64,000 nucleotides of DNA from JADJSS01 sp046329815. GTDB lineage: Bacteria; Bacteroidota; Bacteroidia; Chitinophagales; JADIYW01. Position 1 is the first letter of the stretch; every line of letters starts with the position of its first letter. Where the stretch lies: the NCBI GenBank assembly GCA_046329815.1, contig JAXLTY010000001.1:682001-746000 (forward strand). The letters are read 5' to 3'. Below are positions 61,622 through 64,000 of this stretch, piece after piece. The notes below the pieces were generated by a model. It saw only the letters and a list, made by a program, of their open reading frames with translations, was not told where the DNA came from and did not search any database. Position numbers and translations under genes: made by a program.

Positions 61622-62839
61622 ATGAAGAATATTTTTTCTATCATTACTTCGCCTGAAAAAAGATATTATGGTTTTGATATTATTCGTGCTTTTTCAGTAG
61701 TTCTTGTTGTACAACTGCATTTCTTTCAGTTGATCTTTCCACTGATTGGATTAAATTATTTTCACTTTGCATTTCCGGATCCGGTCGATATGTTTTTTGT
61801 GTGCAGTGGTTTTCTGATAGGTTATAATTTTTTGTCAGAAATTCATAAAGCAGAAAAAGTAGATTTTAAATTCATTTTCAGGTTTTTGATCATGCGTTGG
61901 GGCCGAACACTTCCTGCATATTATATCATACTAATCTTTTTTACTATAGTGATTTCCGTTTTTACGAAAAAAATCAACATTCCATATTCTAATTTTTTCT
62001 TCCTGCAAAATTTCATTAACAATCAATCTGATTTCTACAAAGAAACATGGACAATTTCCGTTGAAGAATGGTTCTATGTTTTGTTTCCGTTAGGATTTAT
62101 GGTTGGTTTAAAGTTCATAAAATCAAGCAAAGACAAGTCGTACTTAGGCATCATCTTATTTATGCTGTTAGGTAGTCTATCTTTAAAAATATTTTATTAT
62201 TTATTTGTTTTTACAAAACACTCTTTTGTCGATTTTGTGTCGCATTACCGACTCATTGTTGTCCTGAGATTAGATACCATTGCAATCGGTTTATTAGCTG
62301 CCTATATTTGTTATCATTTTGAAGATTTCTGGTTCAGAAACAGGTATAAATTTTTAGCAGTCGGCATTACGCTTTACTTGTTTTCTAACTTTTATTCATG
62401 GGCTTGGTCGAATGAAATGATTCGTGTCGAAGTGCCAAATTTAAAGCAATTACCATTCAGAATGCCATTTGCTTTCAACGCATTTTCGACTTTCTATCAT
62501 TATGTGTTCTTTTATTTTGTAAGTCCGATTTCAATTGCACTATGCTTACCCTATTTAAAAACGATACAATACAAACCTACATTTATAAACAAAGTAGTTT
62601 TATACATTAGTTTTATTTCTTATTCCATTTTTTTATTGCATTATACATTCTTACTGACAATCTGCTTAGGCATTTATGCAAAGGTAATTCACAGCATTCC
62701 TATTGTATATATTATTTGGATAATTTTATTATCTATATCATCACATCTTTTTTATGTAAAAATCGAATTACCATTCATGAATAAACGAAAAGATATGATT
62801 AAGTATAGCGAAAAAATTCTTTCTTCTTTATTCAGATAG
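61622..62839 (+). CDS. Acyltransferase 3 family (OafA-type) membrane protein
   Basis: A 405-residue integral membrane acyltransferase with about ten transmembrane segments. The N-terminal signature RYYGFDIIRAFSVVLVVQLHF, with its DxxR and conserved His, FVCSGFLIGYNF, RWGRTLPAYY and ETWTISVEEWFYVLFP are characteristic. It transfers acyl groups, often acetyl, to cell-surface sugars or lipids. The frame opens at 61547 inside the glmS terminator, so the ATG at 61622 (MKNIFS) is used. Confidence 0.88.
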   Translation: MKNIFSIITSPEKRYYGFDIIRAFSVVLVVQLHFFQLIFPLIGLNYFHFAFPDPVDMFFVCSGFLIGYNFLSEIHKAEKVDFKFIFRFLIMRWGRTLPAYYIILIFFTIVISVFTKKINIPYSNFFFLQNFINNQSDFYKETWTISVEEWFYVLFPLGFMVGLKFIKSSKDKSYLGIILFMLLGSLSLKIFYYLFVFTKHSFVDFVSHYRLIVVLRLDTIAIGLLAAYICYHFEDFWFRNRYKFLAVGITLYLFSNFYSWAWSNEMIRVEVPNLKQLPFRMPFAFNAFSTFYHYVFFYFVSPISIALCLPYLKTIQYKPTFINKVVLYISFISYSIFLLHYTFLLTICLGIYAKVIHSIPIVYIIWIILLSISSHLFYVKIELPFMNKRKDMIKYSEKILSSLFR

Positions 62840-62954
62840 CACTCAAATTTGACAATTACACAAAAGTTGAGCTTATTACTATAAACTCATGAAATCATTT
62901 TTACAGTAGTTTTTTTTTAAATAAATATTCATATATTAGTGTTTTAAACTTATT

Positions 62955-64000
62955 ATGATGAATATAAATAAGATAGTACTTGTTTTTACAATGCTTTTAT
63001 TCTTTGTAAATATTATAGCTAAACCAAATATGATTCTTTACACAAAAGAAGGCAAACAATATGTATTGGAAGACGAATCAAGAACAGAGAGTAAAATATT
63101 ACTTTCTACATCTTTTACTTATAAAAACACATCAATACCTCTTGCATCAATAGACTCAATAAAAGTAGATGATGCAATATATAAAATTATACCTTTCAAA
63201 AACAATATGTATGTAGCTCGTCTCTTATTTTCAGGCGCAAATGAAGGTTATAAAATTCATTATGAAGGAGAAAAAATAATTGTTATAAAGAATAATTCAA
63301 AGGAAGAATATGTGCCGATTACTAAGGCAAATAAAGTCGGAGCTTATAATTACTTATTTCCTGATTGTTTCAAAAACGATAGTAGTTTATTTAAAATAAA
63401 AACTGCAGCAAGCGACGATAACGTAATTAAAGAAGTTACTAAAAAAATTAATTGCCAAAATAAGACATATATAGTTCGCAAAAAACCAATAAAAATAGAT
63501 GTTTATATTGCACCCGTTGCAGGTCTAAATTTATATAAAACAAATGTATCTTATGAGTTTGATGATAAACTTTTTAATCATGACAAACAAAAACCTAATA
63601 TAGGCTATTCTGTTGGTGGTAAAATAGGATTTATAATAAATAACAGGCTTGATATTGGAGTTATTGCTACTTATTCGGTTGGCAAAGCCAAGCTAAGTGC
63701 TACTAAAACAAGCGAGTACTACACCATTAAAGATACAACAACATCCATCGGTGTTGTTAATAATAAATCTATTGATTTTGATATAAATTTTAAATACATT
63801 ATCCTAAAATCAAAGTTGTCACCAACCATTTCAGCTGGTTTATATTTTTCAAACAAATTTAAAAACGATGCTGTGTATAAGTATACATCTGATAATGGTA
63901 ATACATTTGTAAATGCGCAACAAGATTTGGCTGCCAGAGCCGTTGGTTTTAATATTTCAGCAGGATTAAATTACAAACCAATAAGTAGAATGAAACTGTT
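62955..64000 (+). CDS. Outer-membrane beta-barrel-like protein, 3' end outside window
   Basis: The open frame begins with ATG ATG at 62955/62958 and runs past the right edge without a stop (348 codons seen). It has a signal peptide (VLVFTMLLFFVNIIAK), an N-terminal domain of about 145 residues, and from about residue 175 alternating strands of barrel type (VYIAPVAGLNLY, SVGGKIGFIINNRLDIGV, ISAGLYFSNKF). This resembles the PorT/OmpW-like eight-stranded barrels common in the phylum. The function is unknown. Confidence 0.75.
   Translation, partial: MMNINKIVLVFTMLLFFVNIIAKPNMILYTKEGKQYVLEDESRTESKILLSTSFTYKNTSIPLASIDSIKVDDAIYKIIPFKNNMYVARLLFSGANEGYKIHYEGEKIIVIKNNSKEEYVPITKANKVGAYNYLFPDCFKNDSSLFKIKTAASDDNVIKEVTKKINCQNKTYIVRKKPIKIDVYIAPVAGLNLYKTNVSYEFDDKLFNHDKQKPNIGYSVGGKIGFIINNRLDIGVIATYSVGKAKLSATKTSEYYTIKDTTTSIGVVNNKSIDFDINFKYIILKSKLSPTISAGLYFSNKFKNDAVYKYTSDNGNTFVNAQQDLAARAVGFNISAGLNYKPISRMKL

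Overview
This window comes from a low-GC member of the Bacteroidota. The evidence is a type IX secretion (T9SS) PorV/C25-peptidase pair, proteins with T9SS C-terminal sorting domains, many Cys-lipobox lipoproteins, a DUF4270 lipoprotein next to glmS, an rpsF-rpsR-rplI operon without ssb, and repeated Bacteroidota-type promoters (TAnnTTTG at -7). Chitinophagales or a nearby order is a reasonable guess, but the sequence does not settle the genus.

Layout. 1-7362 (minus) is a secreted-protein operon: a 2036-residue RHS/YD-repeat giant, a T9SS-sorted PKD-like protein, and a third protein that runs off the left edge. 7586-13495 holds a PAS-LuxR regulator, a TonB-like protein, tRNA deaminase TadA, a TolC-HlyD efflux operon closed by a strong terminator, and a complete IS982-family insertion sequence. 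13503-19764 holds a DUF4397 lipoprotein, methylmalonyl-CoA mutase, an orphan gene, and two neighbouring lipoproteins (a DNase I-fold phosphodiesterase and an endoglycoceramidase-like GH5) that could act on sphingolipids. 19875-22679 is the most unusual locus: a Crp/Fnr regulator, then a perfect TTGA-N6-TCAA palindrome and promoter, then a 713-residue protein fusing a PhlG-like (diacetylphloroglucinol hydrolase) domain to an FAD-linked oxidase. 22704-25440 is a compact three-gene operon (FAD oxidoreductase, small conserved protein, PhzF).

26665-28947 is an accessory island. It has an AT-rich inverted pair of 21-bp-phased repeat arrays bounded by a perfect 14-bp inverted repeat, a comparatively GC-rich gene of unknown function on one side with a short remnant resembling its start on the other, and an FRG-domain gene broken at an A6 run. 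28959-35110 has proS, two secreted/outer-membrane proteins, a methyltransferase and tyrS. 35311-41533 is the T9SS PorV/PorU-type pair. The rest is mostly housekeeping: rnz, a STAS protein, clpC, ribosomal proteins, an orphan ABC permease, aconitase, ferritin, tRNA-Ser, acyl-CoA dehydrogenase, rfaE2, an LPG-synthase-like membrane protein, panD, panC, a starch-synthase-like protein, DUF4270, glmS, an acyltransferase and a truncated outer-membrane protein at the right edge.

Many computed open frames start at TTG well upstream of the conserved protein start. Where promoters, terminators or family length argue for it, the downstream ATG is given here.
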